A stretch of 64,000 nt of DNA. It comes from Paenibacillus wynnii. Its GTDB lineage: Bacteria; Bacillota; Bacilli; Paenibacillales; Paenibacillaceae. Each line of letters begins with the position of its first letter. The first letter of the stretch is position 1. Of this stretch, positions 61,863-64,000 are shown one piece after another. The stretch spans positions 1-64,000 of the forward strand of contig NZ_JAUSTK010000003.1 of NCBI RefSeq assembly GCF_030812855.1, in the 5' to 3' direction. The notes under the pieces were generated by a model. The model saw nothing but the letters and a program-made list of their open reading frames with translations. It did not search any database and was not told the DNA's origin. Made by a program: the position numbers and the translations under genes.

Positions 61863-64000
61863 TTATTGTCCTACAAAAGCAGGCATAGATTCTGATGAGA
61901 AGTTAATCGTCTGAAGCATAATCAGGAGCGCCGTTACTGTATCCAGGGATGTCATACATACGACACCGTTCTCTACCGCTTCACGGCGGATACGGAATCC
62001 GTCGCGCTCCGGTGTTTTGCCCTTGGTCAGTGTGTTAAAGACGAAGTTAGCTTTACCACCCCGGATAAGGTCGAGAATGGTTGGTTCTCCTTCATCAAGC
62101 TTGTTAACGTTCATTACGTTCAGACCTGCTTCTTCGAGTGCAGTTGCTGTTCCACCGGTTGCAATGATCTTGTAGCCCATCGCGTGGAAGCCTTTCATAA
62201 GCTCAACGGCTTCAGCCTTGTCTTTATCCGCTACGGTTACGATGATTGCTCCTGTAGAAGGAATCTTCATCCCCGCTCCGATCAAGCCCTTATACAAAGC
62301 TTTGGCGTACAATTTATCACGACCCATAACTTCACCGGTCGACTTCATTTCAGGTCCCAGAGTAGGTTCTACTCTACGTAGCTTGGCAAAAGAGAACACC
62401 GGTACTTTTACCGAAACATAGTCGCTTTCAGGCCATAGACCTTCTACATAACCATCGTCCTTCAGCTTGCTCCCGAGAATGATCTTTGTAGCCAAGTGAG
62501 CCATTGGAATTCCTGTCACCTTACTCAGGAACGGAACCGTACGCGAGGAGCGTGGATTTACTTCGATTACATACACTTCATTTTGATAAATTACGAATTG
62601 AATGTTTACTAGACCAATGGTCTTCAGTTCCTTGGCAATCTTGATCGTAATGTCCGCGATCTTCTGCTTGAGGCCTTCATCCAAATATTGCGGAGGATAT
62701 ACGGCTATGGAGTCACCGGAGTGGACACCAGCGCGTTCTACGTGCTCCATGATACCCGGAATAACAACCGTCTCACCATCGCAAATCGCGTCAACTTCAA
62801 CCTCTTTACCAAGCATATAACGGTCAATCAATACCGGATGTTCCGGATTGACCTTTACCGCTTCTTTCATATAGCTGAGCAGTTCCGTGTCATTGTAGAC
62901 AATTTCCATCGCGCGTCCGCCCAGTACATAGGAAGGACGTACCAGTACAGGATAACCAAGGTCTTGTGCAGTCTGTACAGCATCATCTATGGAATCAACC
63001 GTCTTGCCTTTAGGCTGTGCCACATCAAGACGGGACAGCAGCGCTTCGAACTTCTTACGGTTCTCAGCTTCATCGATACTTTCCAGACTGGTTCCAAGGA
63101 TATTAACGCCGGCTGCACTGAGCGGTGCAGCAAGGTTAATGGCCGTCTGTCCGCCGAACTGCACGATAACTCCGATTGGATTCTCTTGGGCAATCACGTT
63201 CATTACATCCTCAAAGAAAAGCGGTTCAAAATACAAGCGGTCCGAAGTGTTGAAGTCTGTTGATACCGTCTCGGGATTGTTGTTAATAATTACGGCTTCA
63301 TAACCTGCCTTTTGAATTGCCCATACTGCATGCACAGTAGAGTAGTCAAACTCAATCCCTTGACCGATCCGTATTGGGCCGGAGCCGAGTACGATGACTT
63401 TTTGCTTGTCGGAATGGATGACTTCGTTCTCCGTCTCATAGGTTGAGTAGTAATACGGTGTGGAGGCCTCAAATTCAGCCGCACAGGTATCTACCATTTT
63501 GAAGACAGGTGTCAATCCTTGCTTCAGGCGGAATACCCGAACCTCGGATTCTTTGGTTTGTTCACCGTCAGGATATGCTTGTGCTCGAATTTCTGCAATA
63601 GCCCGATCCGTAAAGCCTTTACGCTTAGCTTGGTACAATGTCTCCGGGGATAAACTTACTTCACCGCGAATGACATCTTCAAATTGGATCAACCCTTCGA
63701 TCTTGGAGAGGAACCACCAATCAATGTTCGTGATATCCTGAACTTCTTGTAATCCATAACCGCGGCGGAACGCTTCTGCGATCAGGAATAGGCGCTCATC
63801 ATCCGCTTTTGCCAAGCGTTCACGGAGGACACTCTCCTCCAGAGCATCCGTACCCGGCAGGTAGAAACGGTGAACACCAATTTCCAAGGAACGGATGGCT
63901 TTATGAATCGACTCTTCAAAAGTACGGCCTATAGCCATAACCTCACCGGTCGCCTTCATTTGCGTGCCAAGCTTCCGGTTCGCATAGATGAACTTATCAA
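61863..64000 (-). CDS. carB: Carbamoyl-phosphate synthase large subunit, partial
   Basis: About 711 residues visible of about 1070, the N-terminal part lying beyond the window. Present: second ATP-grasp unit with [13 protein letters not shown] and [18 protein letters not shown], allosteric MGS-like C-terminal domain with [20 protein letters not shown], and the segment joining the first unit. It makes carbamoyl phosphate from glutamine, bicarbonate and ATP, for pyrimidines and arginine. Followed by pyrF, pyrE. The frame continues past base 64000. Confidence 0.95.
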   Translation of the reverse strand, partial: DKFIYANRKLGTQMKATGEVMAIGRTFEESIHKAIRSLEIGVHRFYLPGTDALEESVLRERLAKADDERLFLIAEAFRRGYGLQEVQDITNIDWWFLSKIEGLIQFEDVIRGEVSLSPETLYQAKRKGFTDRAIAEIRAQAYPDGEQTKESEVRVFRLKQGLTPVFKMVDTCAAEFEASTPYYYSTYETENEVIHSDKQKVIVLGSGPIRIGQGIEFDYSTVHAVWAIQKAGYEAVIINNNPETVSTDFNTSDRLYFEPLFFEDVMNVIAQENPIGVIVQFGGQTAINLAAPLSAAGVNILGTSLESIDEAENRKKFEALLSRLDVAQPKGKTVDSIDDAVQTAQDLGYPVLVRPSYVLGGRAMEIVYNDTELLSYMKEAVKVNPEHPVLIDRYMLGKEVEVDAICDGETVVIPGIMEHVERAGVHSGDSIAVYPPQYLDEGLKQKIADITIKIAKELKTIGLVNIQFVIYQNEVYVIEVNPRSSRTVPFLSKVTGIPMAHLATKIILGSKLKDDGYVEGLWPESDYVSVKVPVFSFAKLRRVEPTLGPEMKSTGEVMGRDKLYAKALYKGLIGAGMKIPSTGAIIVTVADKDKAEAVELMKGFHAMGYKIIATGGTATALEEAGLNVMNVNKLDEGEPTILDLIRGGKANFVFNTLTKGKTPERDGFRIRREAVENGVVCMTSLDTVTALLIMLQTINFSSESMPAFVGQ

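Overview
The window looks like a chromosomal segment of a Paenibacillus-type spore-forming Firmicute. The evidence is a small acid-soluble spore protein (SspH), a YolD-like protein, a NucB-type nuclease, copper-amine-oxidase-like stalk domains, a YesM/YesN plus lipoprotein/permease sugar system, strong AAGGAGG-type ribosome binding sites with frequent GTG/TTG starts, and arrays of short intergenic palindromic repeats. No rRNA or replication origin is present. Names of organism and genes rest on protein-family recognition by eye; no database was searched.

Layout. 1-0.7 kb: the 5' part of a group II intron sitting directly behind a terminator. 0.77-2.3 kb: a YitT-like membrane protein with a long structured leader, and a Crp/Fnr regulator. 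2.4-6.2 kb: a complete fructose operon (fruR-fruK-EIIBC-EIIA) with FruR-like and CcpA-like sites. 6.2-16.3 kb: housekeeping and small accessory genes (stalk-domain protein, AI-2E family permease, ung, rnhA, TetR, lipoprotein, AlkD-like repair protein, nitrilase-family pair) mixed with two decayed genes. 16.6-18.5 kb: a 51-bp tandem array and a MarR/MATE efflux operon broken by a TnpB fragment. 18.5-19.5 kb: a MerR regulator coupled to an unknown gene. 19.7-27.9 kb: a polysaccharide-use operon on the minus strand (two permeases, lipoprotein, YesM/YesN two-component system, cytosolic GH5 enzyme).

28.2-48.7 kb looks like a tRNA-Leu integration hot spot. An intact tRNA-Leu lies at 48.6 kb beside a broken tyrosine recombinase, and two displaced 3' halves of the same tRNA lie at 28.2 and 29.9 kb in the same orientation. 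Between them are a Ser/Thr kinase, a sucrose PTS operon with its LacI regulator, relics of an integrative element, and a self-contained sigma-54 module: rpoN, its activator acoR, and the acetoin dehydrogenase operon acoABCL preceded by a consensus -24/-12 promoter and a pair of candidate enhancer dyads.

48.8-58.5 kb holds short, mostly monocistronic genes (WGxxGxxG-anchored protein, M15 peptidase, YolD, SspH, GNAT, erythromycin-esterase-like, NucB, ImmA-like protease, an orphan protein) and several gene remnants, ending with a tRNA-fMet/tRNA-Ile2 pair. 58.6-64 kb: a sugar-binding protein and the end of the pyrimidine operon (carB-pyrF-pyrE), with carB running off the window.

The most notable points are the tRNA-Leu bounded island, the portable-looking rpoN-acoR-aco sigma-54 circuit with a CcpA-like site over the rpoN start, the 51-bp array, and several small uncharacterised gene pairs. 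Decay (frameshifts, in-frame stops, truncations) is frequent; single frameshifts could also be assembly errors.
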